This document shows positions 34,827 to 45,227 of a stretch of 64,000 nucleotides of DNA, in pieces; within the stretch, counting starts at the first letter, position 1, and the number at the start of each line of letters is the position of its first letter. The notes under the pieces were generated by a model that was not told where the DNA came from, searched no databases, and saw only the letters and a list, made by a program, of their open reading frames with translations. The DNA comes from Methylonatrum kenyense. Its GTDB lineage: Bacteria; Pseudomonadota; Gammaproteobacteria; Nitrococcales; Aquisalimonadaceae. Location of the stretch: positions 145,858 to 209,857 of the forward strand of contig NZ_JALPKO010000007.1 in the NCBI RefSeq assembly GCF_023195885.1. The letters are read 5' to 3'. The position numbers and the translations under genes were made by a program.

Positions 34827-36983
34827 TCAGAAGCGTGCTTCGAAACCGCCGTACACCTGACGCCGTACGCCCGGTGTAATGCCGCCAACCCGGTTGGCGA
34901 CGTACTCGCGGTCGGCCAGGTTGCGGCCGGCAACGAATACCGTCAGCCCATCCCTGACCAGGTAGTTGACCGAGGCATCCAGCACCGTAAACGAAGCAAT
35001 GCGCCCCTCGTCACCATCCGGCACACGATCGCGCGTGTTCTCGTTGTCGACGAACTGGCGCCCCACATGCTGCACCCCGAGCCGGGCATCAAAGCGGCCC
35101 ACTTCGTAGCCCAGGGCCATGTAGCCGGAGAACCGGGGCGCGAACGGGAAGTCATTACCGCGCTCCAGTTCACCCTCGACGGAATTCTTGAACTCGGTGT
35201 CGAGGACTGTTGCGTTGGCCAGCAGGTAGACATTCCAGTCGGTATCGAAGAAGGCCCAGGAATCCACCCGGCCCGAAAACTCGATACCGCGCATGCGCGC
35301 ACGGCCGGCATTGAAGTTATCGATATCGCCCTCGGCGTCGCGGTCCGAGGCGATCAGATCCCGGTAGTCGATGTAGAACAGTGACACCTCCCCGGTTACC
35401 GGAGCAGCCGGCGTGGTCCGGACACCCACCTCAAAAATGTTGCCGATCTCCGGATCCGGCTCCACATCGGTAGTAGCCGGCGAAATACCGCGGTGAACGC
35501 CGCCGAAGATCTCGAAGGTTTCGAAGCCTCCGTAGCTCACGCTGATACCCGGCAGGAATTCATTGAAACGTCGTGTTTCCGTCTCCCGTGAGCCCTCGCC
35601 GCGTTGGGCGCTTTCCTTGAGTTCCCAGCGCTCGAAACGGGCGCCAGGTGTGATCGCGAAGTTACCTACCTGGGTCGTGTTCTGGACGAAGAATGAGGTC
35701 GCAGTTACGTCGAAGCGGTCATCACGGCAGTCATTTCTTAACCCAATCACATTGCCATCTTCGTCGTATTCTGGCTCTAGCTTGTCGCATTGGCGGTTGT
35801 CTGTACCGGGACTATTACCCCAAAATTGGCGACGCTCGGCTCGCTCCTCATGATAGCGGAAACCCGTTACAACCCGGTGATCGTAGCCCAGCGCTTCGTA
35901 TTCATGGGTCAGGCGCGGCTCGACACCCATCACACGGAAATCACGCGGTCGAATTTGATTGCCACATTGATCTGCGTTGGCAAAATCCTCACGAATACTA
36001 TCGTCACCCTGCCCCTCTGGCCCATCCGGGCAATTCAACAATCCGCTGGAATCACTGGCCTGCCGCCGAGAGGTACGCTCCGTCTTGTTGGCGTAGAAGT
36101 TGGTTGCCAGACTGGTGCGATTGGTGAAGTCGTATTCGTGGATGATCTGGCCTGCGATCCGCTCTACCTCGAAACGATCCTGGGGCAGGGGATTTTCCCG
36201 CCGGCTGTTGCTGAACTGCTCCTCGGAGTACCCGGCCTCGCCGCCACGCTGGTTTTCGTTATAGGTCGTTGCCTTGAATGTCAGCCGGTGACCGGGTTCC
36301 AGCTCGGTCACCGACTTGAACATGAAGTCGTTGATGATCTGCTGCTCGCCGCGGCGGAAACCGTCCTGCGACTGATGGATGAAATCAACCAGCAGCCCGG
36401 TGTTGCCGTAGGTACCGCCGGCCGAGACATTGGTGTCGATGAAGCCGCGATTGCCGGCGGCACCGTAGAGCACCACTTCCGGCTCGCGGGGCGGGTTGCG
36501 CGTCAGGTAGTTGATCGAACCGCCAATGGTCTGCGGACCGTACTTGATGGTGCCGGAGCCCTTCACCGCCTCGACCCGGCGCAGACGCCGCGGTGCCGGC
36601 TGATAGTTGGCGCTTGAATCGCTGTAGGGCGCCAGCTGGATCGGTGCGCCGTCCTCCATCAGGTGCATCTTTCGCGAGCGCCGCGGGTTCAGGCCCCGAA
36701 TGCCCACATTGGGCCGCCGCCCCAGGGGGTCCTCGGACACAACGTTGACGCCGGGCAGGCTCTGCATGGTGTCCAGCGTGGTCGCCGGACGGCGCCGTTC
36801 AATCGCGAAGTCTTCCACCACGCTGGCGGAGCCGGGCACGCCGGCAACACCCTCGTCGGCAAAAATCTGCACGGGTGACAGGGTCAGGCCGCGGCCCGTG
36901 TCGCCACCCTCGTCCTGAGCCGACACGGTGGTGGCGGCCAGCGCCAGGCAGGACATTGCGCCCGCGCGCATGAGATATCGCAT
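34827..36983 (-). CDS. TonB-dependent outer-membrane receptor (FecA-like)
   Basis: A 718-residue receptor with a signal peptide (cleavage near SAQ|DEGG, residue ~22), a plug domain ('RRPATTLDTMQSLPGVNVVSEDPLGRRPNVGIRGLNPRRSRKMHLMEDG' region) and a 22-strand-type barrel ending in the classical terminal Phe ('VYGGFEARF'). 'DGAPIQLAPYSDSSANYQPAPRRLRRVEAVKG' resembles FecA-type ferric-citrate or siderophore receptors, but the N-terminal signalling domain is absent. Two barrel loops each carry a Cys pair ~22-23 residues apart. GGAGGAG precedes the ATG at 36983. Ligand not identified; iron chelate is likely. Confidence 0.92.
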   Translation of the reverse strand: MRYLMRAGAMSCLALAATTVSAQDEGGDTGRGLTLSPVQIFADEGVAGVPGSASVVEDFAIERRRPATTLDTMQSLPGVNVVSEDPLGRRPNVGIRGLNPRRSRKMHLMEDGAPIQLAPYSDSSANYQPAPRRLRRVEAVKGSGTIKYGPQTIGGSINYLTRNPPREPEVVLYGAAGNRGFIDTNVSAGGTYGNTGLLVDFIHQSQDGFRRGEQQIINDFMFKSVTELEPGHRLTFKATTYNENQRGGEAGYSEEQFSNSRRENPLPQDRFEVERIAGQIIHEYDFTNRTSLATNFYANKTERTSRRQASDSSGLLNCPDGPEGQGDDSIREDFANADQCGNQIRPRDFRVMGVEPRLTHEYEALGYDHRVVTGFRYHEERAERRQFWGNSPGTDNRQCDKLEPEYDEDGNVIGLRNDCRDDRFDVTATSFFVQNTTQVGNFAITPGARFERWELKESAQRGEGSRETETRRFNEFLPGISVSYGGFETFEIFGGVHRGISPATTDVEPDPEIGNIFEVGVRTTPAAPVTGEVSLFYIDYRDLIASDRDAEGDIDNFNAGRARMRGIEFSGRVDSWAFFDTDWNVYLLANATVLDTEFKNSVEGELERGNDFPFAPRFSGYMALGYEVGRFDARLGVQHVGRQFVDNENTRDRVPDGDEGRIASFTVLDASVNYLVRDGLTVFVAGRNLADREYVANRVGGITPGVRRQVYGGFEARF

Positions 36984-37260
36984 GGTTTTCTCCTCCGGGA
37001 CGGGCCTGGTCTTTACGCCAGATCCCGCGTCATCGTGCAGCAACCGCAGTTGCAACTGCGCATGTTGTTATCTTCTTGAGGTTCGCACCGCGGCTGGCCT
37101 CGGCTTTGCGTAAGAACCCACCAGCAGCAGAACGCAGTATTCGCTCGCCCCTCGCTTCCGGCTGGCAACAGTTTGTCACAAGGTAACGGCGCTGGGCTGT
37201 GGAGATAGCCGGGAAGATTTCCCTAAATCTCCCCGCCGCAAACAAGCCACTGGCAGGCAT

Positions 37261-37290
37261 AAAAAAACCCGCGCCGACTGGCGCGGGTTT
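37261..37290 (-). terminator. Rho-independent terminator of tRNA-Phe
   Basis: AAACCCGCGCC/GGCGCGGGTTT (37265-37275 with 37280-37290) is followed on the minus strand by a T-run (complement of 37261-37267). It lies ~41 bp beyond the 3' end of the tRNA-Phe gene. Confidence 0.85.
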
Positions 37291-37331
37291 CCTGATCGGA
37301 ACACCGTGTCCGGTACAGACCCCTGAAATAC

Positions 37332-37407
37332 TGGTGGCCGGGGACGGAATCGAACCGCCGACACGGGGATTTTCAATCCCCTGCTCTACCAACTGAGCTA
37401 CCCGGCC
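37332..37407 (-). tRNA. tRNA-Phe (anticodon GAA)
   Basis: A 76-base gene on the minus strand with acceptor stem GGCCGGG/CCCGGCC, D-loop GTAGCTCAGTTGGTAGAGC, anticodon loop with GAA (ATTGAAAATC), T-arm GGTTCGATTCC and an encoded CCA end (complement of 37332-37334). It is followed by a strong terminator. It lies in the order asmA-mutY-yggX-tRNA, as in many gammaproteobacteria. Confidence 0.97.
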
Positions 37408-37448
37408 AAGGGCGCCTATTCAAGCCGATCACCCCGATAGGGTCAAGC

Positions 37449-37718
37449 TCAATCCTGCGGCTTGAAGTCGGGCGGGGGCGCGGAGCCGCCACCGAGCAGG
37501 AACTTCTCCATCTCGGTTTCCAGGAACTTGCGCGCCTTCGGATCCACCGGACTCAGCCGGTATTCGTTCATCAGCATGGTCTGATGTGCCAGCCACTGCT
37601 GCCAGGCCTCTTTCGACACATTCTCGAAGATTCGCTTGCCGAGCTCTCCGGGATAGGTGGGCCGATCCAGCCCCTCCGCCTCCCGACCAAGCTTTGCACA
37701 ATGCACCATGCGCGCCAT
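37449..37718 (-). CDS. yggX: Probable Fe(2+)-trafficking protein
   Basis: An 89-residue YggX with the family start [18 protein letters not shown], Cys7, and '[25 protein letters not shown]'. It protects labile iron-sulfur clusters, including that of the neighbouring MutY, from oxidation. The start was set at 37718 (MARMV) rather than 37736. It lies 50 bp downstream of mutY in the same direction. Confidence 0.95.
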   Translation of the reverse strand: MARMVHCAKLGREAEGLDRPTYPGELGKRIFENVSKEAWQQWLAHQTMLMNEYRLSPVDPKARKFLETEMEKFLLGGGSAPPPDFKPQD

Positions 37719-37768
37719 CGTCACTGCTCCCACCAATGAATGATTCCGGGGCGACTGGCCGGCGTCAT

Positions 37769-38848
37769 CTACCGATTGGCAGCCAGCACCTGCTCCAGCA
37801 GGCGCTGGACGGGTGCCGCCAGGCCATGTGCGTCCCGCGCTGCGCCGTTATACCAGACCGATTCTGCACACTCCATGATGCCGTGATCGCCATGAACGCT
37901 GGCGTGCAGCGGCTCGATGTCCAGATGAAAGTGACTGAAGGTATGCCGAAACGTCTGGCCCGGTGCCGGCAGCTCAACCTCCAGACCAAGCTGCTCCCGG
38001 CACCAGTCCACGGGATCCGTTCCGGCTGGGCACTCCGGCAGGCTCCACAGGCCACCCCACAGGCCCGCCGGCGGCCGACGCTGCAGGAGGATGCCGGCTT
38101 CCGACTCCAGCAGCAGCATGCGCGTGGAGCGGACCGGAAGGCGCCTGGCCGGTTTCCTGCCCGGATAGGCGTGTTGCGTGCCTGCCGACCGGGCCTCACA
38201 ACCATCCGCCACTGGACAGGCCTCGCACTGCGGATTTCGGCGGAGGCACAGGGTCGCACCGAGATCCATCATGGCCTGATTGAACGCGGCGCAGTCGTGT
38301 TCAGGGGTATGGCTCTCGGCCAGTTGCCAGAGCTGCCGAAGGACCGCGCTGCGACCGGGCCAGCCCTCGACCGCGAACTGCCGCGCCAGCACCCGTTTGA
38401 CGTTGCCATCAAGGATCGCTGCCGGGAAACCGCAACCCAACGACAGGATCGCGCCGGCCGTCGACCGGCCGATACCCGGCAGGGCCTGCAAGGTCTCCAG
38501 CGACTGCGGAAATTGACAGTCGTACTGGTCGCGCAGCACGCCAGCTGCGGCGTGCAGATTTCGCGCCCGGGCGTAGTAACCGAGCCCGGACCAGTGGGCC
38601 AGCACGGTATCCTGATCGGCCTCGGCCAGCGCCTCGACATCGGGAAACCGCTGCATGAAGCGCTGGAAATACGGGATCACCACGGCGACCTGGGTCTGCT
38701 GCAGCATCACCTCCGAGACCCACACGCGATAGGGCGTGGCCGGATGCTGCCAGGGCAGATCATGGCGGCCGCTGTGGGCGAACCAGTCCAGCAGATTCTG
38801 TCGGAACCGCCGGATGCGCTGCGCCGACGGTTCGCTCGCGGCCGGCAT
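37769..38848 (-). CDS. mutY: A/G-specific adenine glycosylase
   Basis: A 359-residue MutY: helix-hairpin-helix '[13 protein letters not shown]' with the catalytic Asp in '[13 protein letters not shown]', the [4Fe-4S] ligand set C-x6-C-x2-C-x5-C ('[17 protein letters not shown]'), and a C-terminal MutT-like 8-oxoG recognition domain ('[21 protein letters not shown]'). It removes adenine opposite 8-oxoguanine. Its start overlaps the asmA stop by one base (TGATG). Confidence 0.97.
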   Translation of the reverse strand: MPAASEPSAQRIRRFRQNLLDWFAHSGRHDLPWQHPATPYRVWVSEVMLQQTQVAVVIPYFQRFMQRFPDVEALAEADQDTVLAHWSGLGYYARARNLHAAAGVLRDQYDCQFPQSLETLQALPGIGRSTAGAILSLGCGFPAAILDGNVKRVLARQFAVEGWPGRSAVLRQLWQLAESHTPEHDCAAFNQAMMDLGATLCLRRNPQCEACPVADGCEARSAGTQHAYPGRKPARRLPVRSTRMLLLESEAGILLQRRPPAGLWGGLWSLPECPAGTDPVDWCREQLGLEVELPAPGQTFRHTFSHFHLDIEPLHASVHGDHGIMECAESVWYNGAARDAHGLAAPVQRLLEQVLAANR

Positions 38849-41484
38849 CAGCGGAACAGTCCCCGCAGCCGGTCTTCCACTTCCTCGCGGCCGCGTTCCT
38901 GCAATCGTTCGCGCTCGCGTTCGATCCGCTCGCGGGCATCGCCTTCGGCGTCGCGGGCACGCTCGCGCAAGGCCTCCTGCTCCTCGCGCAGCCGGTCCAG
39001 GGACTGCCCGCCAAGCGCGGCCTGCAGATCAAGCCGGATGCTGGGATCTGCCAGACTGCCGGATATACGCAGCGGGATCGGCAGGCGCCGCAGTTCGTCC
39101 AGCGACTGACCGCCCTGCCCGGTCAGGGTGCCGACCAGGTTCACCACCAGATTGTAGTCGATGCTTTCCTCGTTCAGATCGGCGATGCCGCCGCCCTCGA
39201 CCCGGAACAAGGGTGAACTGGCGTTCAGCCGTTCATTGTTGATCCGCCCTTCGTCGAACAGCAGCCGACCGGACAGCTCGCTGAAATCGGTCTGCTGTGG
39301 CACGTCATCACTGGTGCTCTCGCCGCGCAGCCGGGCCGTGGCATTGCGCACCATTTGCGCCAGGTTGAAGCCGATCACGGCGCCATCGCGGAAATCGAAT
39401 TCGGACTCACCGCTGAGGCCGGTGACCAGATCGTCCACCTTGAGGCCTCGGGTCGTGCCCTCGATGGAAAAACTGCCAACCCCTTCCAGAAAGTCACGCT
39501 CCATGACCCGCTGCACCAGTTCGCGGACCTGCACGTCACGGATGCGCTCGTTGACCGAGATCTCCGCCTCGTCACCGGTGGCATCGATGCGGATGTCGCC
39601 GCTGTATTCGCCGCCGTACAGGCGAGCGCCGATCGGATGCACACGGATCCGGCCGCCGTCGGCCTCGACCGTAAAATTGACGTCGGAGAAGGTCAGATCA
39701 TTGATGATGAACTGGTCGAGCCGGAAGCTGCCGTCAAGGCGCAGGGCCCGGAGCATCTCCATTGGCAGCTCCACCGGCTCGACCTCGCCGTTGTCGCCGT
39801 TCCGGGTGCCGTTGTCCGCCGGTTCCTCGTCCGAATCCGGCGGCAGATAGCGATCCGCGTTGAAGCGGTTGCCGCGCAGCTGGAAGCCGATCATCGGGTC
39901 ATCGAGCTCACGCACCGACACACTGCCCTGCAGGCTTGTCTCGTCGAGTTCCAGCACCAGATCCTGGACCTCGGCGGAATCGCCGCCGTATCGGAAACGG
40001 CCCTCGGTCCGGAAGCTGGTCAGCACCTCATCGTCGGCGGTCACCGGCACCTCCTGCCCGAGGCGGTCCAGCAGGGTGCGCAGGTTGAGCTCCGCCAGTT
40101 CGAAACGGCCCTCCGCCCGCGGCTCGCCGGTCAATGCCTCGACCGTTGCCGCCAGATCCAGGCGGATGTCATTGTCAACCGCCAGATTCACGTCGCTCAG
40201 CCGCAGACTGTCATCGCCGTAGCGGAAATCGCCCGACGAGTTCAGCACCGAAAGGGCATCCTCGTGCATGTCTTCCGGCATCTCCTGGCCGGCACCCTCC
40301 AGCAGATGCCGCAGGTTGAGATTGCGCAGTTCATAGCGGCCTTCCGCCGTGGGCGCATCGGGCACGCCGCGTGCCACCAGATCCAGGTCAAGCTCGGCAC
40401 CATCCAGCCGCACCATGAAGCCCTCAAGGTCCAGCGCGTCGTCCACCAGACTGAAGGCCCCCTCGGCACGGAATGCAGTCAGGGCATCGTCGGCCATGCC
40501 GTCCGGAAGGTCTTGCCCGGCGCGTTCCAGCGCCTCCCGCAGATTGCCCTCCGGCACCTTGAATCGGCCACTGGCACGCGGCCCGTCACGCAGATTGGTC
40601 GCCTGGGCCTCGGCATCCAGCCGCAAGCCCAGGGCCTCCAGACGCAGGTCACTGAGGCTGGCGGTGTCTGCCTCGAGATCGGCTTCGATCAGGGTCGACA
40701 GCCGGCTTCTGACGCCACTGGACGGCAGCCCTTCGGCGAAGGCGGTCAGCTCGAGTTGCCGCACATGGGCACGGAATTTCTCGAATGCCCGATCCGCGCG
40801 CAGGTGCAGGTCCAGTTCACCCTCGATCCGGGTGTCGTCATCCAGCAGAACGACCCAGCTTGCGGCCACCGGAATGTCGGTATCGAAATCCAGCGAACCG
40901 ACGCTCAGGTCTACCGGCCCCGCCTCCTGCCGCGTGCCAGCCTGGCGGTCTTCGTGAATCACCCGCATCTCGCTGATCTCGATGCCATCCAGCCGGCCGA
41001 TCTGCAGCGGAGGGCTGCGATCACGGTCCTCGTCCCGCGGCGCTTCGTCCTCCGGCGCCTCGGTTACGACATCATCGGGATCTTCTGGCAGGTCCAGTTC
41101 CCAGTTAGCCTCACCGTCCTCGTTCACCACCAGGTGCACCAGCAAGCCGTCAAGCCGCACCACGTCCACCACCAGTTCGCGCCGCAGCAGCGGCAGGAGC
41201 TGCACCGCAACACCAGCGTTCTCGATCTGGATGAACGGCTGGTCACCGAAACCCTCCCGATTCTCCAGCCGGGTCCGTCCCAGCTCCAGCCCCAGCCAGG
41301 GGAAGAACGACAGACTGATGTCTCCCTCGATGACCAGTTCCTGACCCGTGTTCTCCTTGACCAGGCGGGAGATGTCGTCGCGGTAGTCATTCGGGTCAAC
41401 CAGCGCGATAACCGCCACCGCGGCACCGACCAGCAACACCACGACAAGCACGAGGACAATCAGTAACCACTTGACAATTTTCAT
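38848..41484 (-). CDS. asmA: AsmA family outer-membrane biogenesis protein
   Basis: An 878-residue protein with an N-terminal membrane anchor (about 5-27, WLLIVLVLVVVLLVGAAVAV), the AsmA N-terminal motif 'LVDPNDYRDDISRLVKENTGQELVIEGDISLSFFPWLGLELG', a middle of tandem DUF-like acidic repeats ('ALTAFRAEGAFSLVDDALDLEGFMVRLDGAELDL' recurring four times with variations) and the AsmA_2 C-terminal region. It is thought to bridge inner and outer membranes for phospholipid transport. It ends in a charged coiled-coil-like tail (LREEQEALRERARDAEG). Translationally coupled to mutY. Confidence 0.92.
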   Translation of the reverse strand: MKIVKWLLIVLVLVVVLLVGAAVAVIALVDPNDYRDDISRLVKENTGQELVIEGDISLSFFPWLGLELGRTRLENREGFGDQPFIQIENAGVAVQLLPLLRRELVVDVVRLDGLLVHLVVNEDGEANWELDLPEDPDDVVTEAPEDEAPRDEDRDRSPPLQIGRLDGIEISEMRVIHEDRQAGTRQEAGPVDLSVGSLDFDTDIPVAASWVVLLDDDTRIEGELDLHLRADRAFEKFRAHVRQLELTAFAEGLPSSGVRSRLSTLIEADLEADTASLSDLRLEALGLRLDAEAQATNLRDGPRASGRFKVPEGNLREALERAGQDLPDGMADDALTAFRAEGAFSLVDDALDLEGFMVRLDGAELDLDLVARGVPDAPTAEGRYELRNLNLRHLLEGAGQEMPEDMHEDALSVLNSSGDFRYGDDSLRLSDVNLAVDNDIRLDLAATVEALTGEPRAEGRFELAELNLRTLLDRLGQEVPVTADDEVLTSFRTEGRFRYGGDSAEVQDLVLELDETSLQGSVSVRELDDPMIGFQLRGNRFNADRYLPPDSDEEPADNGTRNGDNGEVEPVELPMEMLRALRLDGSFRLDQFIINDLTFSDVNFTVEADGGRIRVHPIGARLYGGEYSGDIRIDATGDEAEISVNERIRDVQVRELVQRVMERDFLEGVGSFSIEGTTRGLKVDDLVTGLSGESEFDFRDGAVIGFNLAQMVRNATARLRGESTSDDVPQQTDFSELSGRLLFDEGRINNERLNASSPLFRVEGGGIADLNEESIDYNLVVNLVGTLTGQGGQSLDELRRLPIPLRISGSLADPSIRLDLQAALGGQSLDRLREEQEALRERARDAEGDARERIERERERLQERGREEVEDRLRGLFR

Positions 41485-41763
41485 ATTTTCAAGCCTTTCC
41501 CAGGGCGATCCCTTGCACCGGCAAGATGCCTTCTATACTGACAATAGATGGCTTCTCACGAAGGAGGTTCGGCACACCGCCAGAGCACTCCGACATGGCA
41601 GCGCCCAGTCGGCGTCTGCCCTTGCCCCCAGCGTAAACCTGTACCGGCCGGATCGGCCAGAAGATACGGGCGCTGGGCCTGTTGCGTCTCGCCAGGGGAA
41701 CGGATGTGGTCAGCGTTGGCCCCCGCGGCCAGTCACATGTCGATACCAGGACAGGAGAGGACC

Positions 41764-42255
41764 ATGAGTCGATACTGTATTGTCGTCGCAGAGGGTTCCG
41801 TCGCCCGATTTTTCACCATGGAACCTGCTGAAGTACCGGAGCTTGAATCCGGCCCCCACCTGATCGAGAAGAAGAGCATGCAGAACCCCGAACACCAGGC
41901 CCATGCCGACCAGGTCTGGGCCGATCGCATGGGCCGCAATCGCTCCGTCGGCATGCGAGGCCATCGCTACGACGATCACCGCGTGCAACGCACGGCAGAG
42001 ATGGAACGTCGTTTTGCCCGCGACATCACCCGGGAGCTGGACCAGTTCGCACGCGGCAACGGCACCCGACACGTGGTGGTCTGCGCCGAGAAACGCATGC
42101 TCGGATACCTGCGCCATGACCTGGATCGTGCCGTACCCGAGAATGCGGCGCTGCATGAGGTGCCCAAGGACCTCGCCAAGCTGACGCCCCGCCAACTCCA
42201 TGATCACCTGGCGCGTGATGGCCATATCCCGCCGAGGGCACGCGCGCGACACTGA
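41764..42255 (+). CDS. Host attachment family protein (PF10116-like)
   Basis: A 163-residue protein resembling the 'protein required for attachment to host cells' family (AtsA-like, related to bacterial eRF1 domains): N-terminal 'CIVVAEGSVARFFTME', 'ARDITRELDQFARGNGTRHVVVCAEKRMLGYLRHDL' and 'LHEVPKDLAKLTPRQLHDHLA'. Cytoplasmic, no signal. CAGGAGAGG lies just upstream of the start. Its biological role is poorly defined despite the family name. The 280-bp gap upstream (41485-41763) holds no recognisable gene; a TATACT hexamer near 41534 could be a -10 box. Confidence 0.82.
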   Translation: MSRYCIVVAEGSVARFFTMEPAEVPELESGPHLIEKKSMQNPEHQAHADQVWADRMGRNRSVGMRGHRYDDHRVQRTAEMERRFARDITRELDQFARGNGTRHVVVCAEKRMLGYLRHDLDRAVPENAALHEVPKDLAKLTPRQLHDHLARDGHIPPRARARH

Positions 42256-42278
42256 CGAGGGCCGGATCCTTTGCATCA

Positions 42279-42310
42279 CCGGCGCAGGCCCGCCTTCGAG
42301 CCTGCGCCGG
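42279..42310. terminator. Strong hairpin after the attachment-family gene
   Basis: CCGGCGCAGGC (42279-42289) pairs perfectly with GCCTGCGCCGG (42300-42310) around a 10-base loop. It lies 24 bp after the stop codon. No T-run follows, so it may be a Rho-aided terminator or an mRNA-stability element. Confidence 0.55.
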
Positions 42311-42470
42311 TTGCCGAACCCGCTCCACCCCTCCCTGCACAGCACACCGAGTAACACAGTAGAATCCCGCTTCGATTCCAACGGGAACACGGATCCACCC
42401 CCGCGGGTCGGACCCGGGACGGTTCCGGTCATCCGGTCCGGTGTTTCCCTCGGTACAGGAGTTGGCTGCA

Positions 42471-43928
42471 ATGCGCGGCATCATGAAGGCTGTTGCAACA
42501 CTGCTGGTGCTCGGCATCGTCGCCGGTGCCGTCTACGCTTCGGCGGTAAGCAGTGCGCACCGCGAATCCGAGGACACGGTCAATCTGGTCAGGGACTGGC
42601 TCAATCAGCGGTCCGAGGCCCAGGTCCGGATGCTGCAGTACGACCGGGACACACTGGGCGGCGAGATTCGCTATGACATCGAACTCACGGCAGACGAGGA
42701 CTCGCCGCTTTACGCGCCACTGGTGCTGCTGACCGGCGATGAGGAAACGCCGCAATACCGCCTGCAGGGCACCATCGACCTGCGTTTCGGTCCCTGGATT
42801 CCCGAGCACGGCTTCGCCGCAATGCTGGGCGAGGAGAACATTCCATGGCGCGACGGCTTCACCGACGCACTTGAAAACGGCCCCGGGGCCGACGACCGAT
42901 TCGCGCAACTTGTCATCAAGCGGGAACTTGGCGGCGCCACTGACATTTCACTGACCGTGGACGACGTTGACCTGCGGCTCAAGGACGGCGGCGACCGGCT
43001 GAGCTGGAGCGGTGTCGGCACGGCGCTACGGTTGAGTGCGGCCCGACGCACGCTGGACTACCACGGGCACCTGGACCAGCTGAAGCTGGATGGCCCGGCG
43101 CTACGCCTGGCGGTGGACAGCGCCGGCTTCGAAGGCCGCTCCGAGCGCACCGATCTGGGTTGGCAGGGGCGTCTGTTCCAGTGGCATCTGGGGCACCTGG
43201 ATCTGCTGGACACCAGCGACGAGCTGCACCTGGAACTGGACGGCGGCCACGGCAGGGCGGGCGTGGAACGGGTCGACGGCCTCGACCAGGTCGACCTGAA
43301 GCTGGGCATCGATCGACTCAGCTATCAGAACCAACCGCTGGGCGGCCTGGAATTCGCGGTCCTGATGCAGCGGGTCGATTCCGAGGCGGCGCGGCTGCTG
43401 GTGGAAGGCCAACACCAGGCACCCGATCCGGAGGCGCGCTCCAGCGCCGAGGAACAGGCGATCCGCGATGCACTGCGCCGTTTCCACGAGGCCGGACCGC
43501 GCTTTGAAGACGGCCGGCTGGCGTTGACCGATGGCGAATCAGCATTGCTGGAATTGCGTTTCAACGGCGAGATCAACGGCCATCGCATTGCCGAGCTGCC
43601 GGCGGACACCGGCCGCGAGGAGCTGGACCGGCAGGTACTGGAGGCCGCCTCGTTCTCCGCCCGTGGTGAGCTTTCGGCCAATGCCTACAGTCATCTGGCA
43701 CGCCTGCTTGTGCTGGCCAACGACCCCCTGGGGGAGACCGCCCGGGACAGCGATCAACTGGCGTCCGAGGCCGCCCTGTACCAGGTGATCATCGAAATGA
43801 CTGCGCTGCAGATGCCCTTCATCCTTCGGCTGGATGATGGCGGCCTGGGACTGGATGTGAGCTTGCGCGATGGCTGGTTGCTGAGCGGCGACGAGCGATT
43901 CGCCCGCCTCGAGGACCTGCTGGAGTAA
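42471..43928 (+). CDS. YdgA-like DUF945 family protein
   Basis: A 485-residue protein with an N-terminal membrane anchor (about 8-25, ATLLVLGIVAGAVYASAV), then a long periplasmic region of repeated beta-type segments ('LDLLDTSDELHLELDGG', 'VDLKLGIDRLSYQNQPLGGLEF') typical of the YdgA/DUF945 family. The C-terminal part 'MPFILRLDDGGLGLDVSLRDGWLLSGDERF' is characteristic. Function unknown; E. coli YdgA is a periplasmic membrane-anchored protein. The start at 42471 is supported by CAGGAG 8 bases upstream. Confidence 0.8.
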   Translation: MRGIMKAVATLLVLGIVAGAVYASAVSSAHRESEDTVNLVRDWLNQRSEAQVRMLQYDRDTLGGEIRYDIELTADEDSPLYAPLVLLTGDEETPQYRLQGTIDLRFGPWIPEHGFAAMLGEENIPWRDGFTDALENGPGADDRFAQLVIKRELGGATDISLTVDDVDLRLKDGGDRLSWSGVGTALRLSAARRTLDYHGHLDQLKLDGPALRLAVDSAGFEGRSERTDLGWQGRLFQWHLGHLDLLDTSDELHLELDGGHGRAGVERVDGLDQVDLKLGIDRLSYQNQPLGGLEFAVLMQRVDSEAARLLVEGQHQAPDPEARSSAEEQAIRDALRRFHEAGPRFEDGRLALTDGESALLELRFNGEINGHRIAELPADTGREELDRQVLEAASFSARGELSANAYSHLARLLVLANDPLGETARDSDQLASEAALYQVIIEMTALQMPFILRLDDGGLGLDVSLRDGWLLSGDERFARLEDLLE

Positions 43929-43953
43929 TCCGCGGGAAACCGGGAAGGAAAGC

Positions 43954-44027
43954 TGGAGCGGGTGATGGGAATCGAACCCACGTCATCAGCTTGGGAAGCT
44001 GAGGTTCTACCATTGAACTACACCCGC
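43954..44027 (-). tRNA. tRNA-Gly (anticodon CCC)
   Basis: A 74-base gene on the minus strand with acceptor stem GCGGGTG/CACCCGC, D-loop TAGTTCAATGGTAGAAC, anticodon stem-loop TCAGC-TTCCCAA-GCTGA (anticodon CCC), T-arm GGGTTCGATTCCC and encoded CCA (complement of 43954-43956). The anticodon reads the rarer GGG glycine codons. Confidence 0.96.
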
Positions 44028-44215
44028 GCACCGTCCTCATTCTCGTCCGAGCCAGGCGTATTGACAAGCTGCCACAGCGCGGGTGCAGGCCGGGCGACAA
44101 TCAACGTTTCCCGGACACTGCGGTACACTGCGCCACCTCGACACACCCTCGGACCGGGCCACGGCAGATAGCAGATGGTGGCACGGCGTCACGACAGAAA
44201 GCACGGACAGATGCC

Positions 44216-44416
44216 ATGCAGATTCAGATCAACGGCGAACCCCGGACCGTCGAGGACAATTGCTCCGCGGCCGACCTGATCAAGCACCTGGGGTTGGAAG
44301 GCCGGCGGATTGCAATGGAGATCAACGGCGAAATCCAGCCGCGAAGCGGCTACACAGAGCGCCGCATCGCGGCTGGTGACTGCATCGAAATCGTGCATGC
44401 CATCGGCGGCGGCTGA
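44216..44416 (+). CDS. thiS: Sulfur carrier protein ThiS
   Basis: A 66-residue ubiquitin-like sulfur carrier beginning [15 protein letters not shown] and ending in the required C-terminal Gly-Gly (VHAIGGG), here with one more Gly than usual. It donates sulfur to ThiG for the thiazole moiety of thiamine. It is directly upstream of thiG (28-bp gap). No TPP riboswitch sequence is seen in the ~190 bp upstream. Confidence 0.95.
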   Translation: MQIQINGEPRTVEDNCSAADLIKHLGLEGRRIAMEINGEIQPRSGYTERRIAAGDCIEIVHAIGGG

Positions 44417-44444
44417 TCGCCGCCACCCGATCAAGGAGACCCAG

Positions 44445-45226
<782 letters not shown>

Positions 45227-45227
<1 letters not shown>

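Noticed and set aside
39355..41466. 703-codon plus-strand frame opposite asmA
   Set aside because: Antisense to a clearly coding, strongly biased gene with a membrane anchor and family motifs; the frame itself shows no domain.
44028..44215. TPP riboswitch upstream of thiS
   Set aside because: No CTGAGA...ACCC..GAACCTGAT thi-box sequence was found in the gap.
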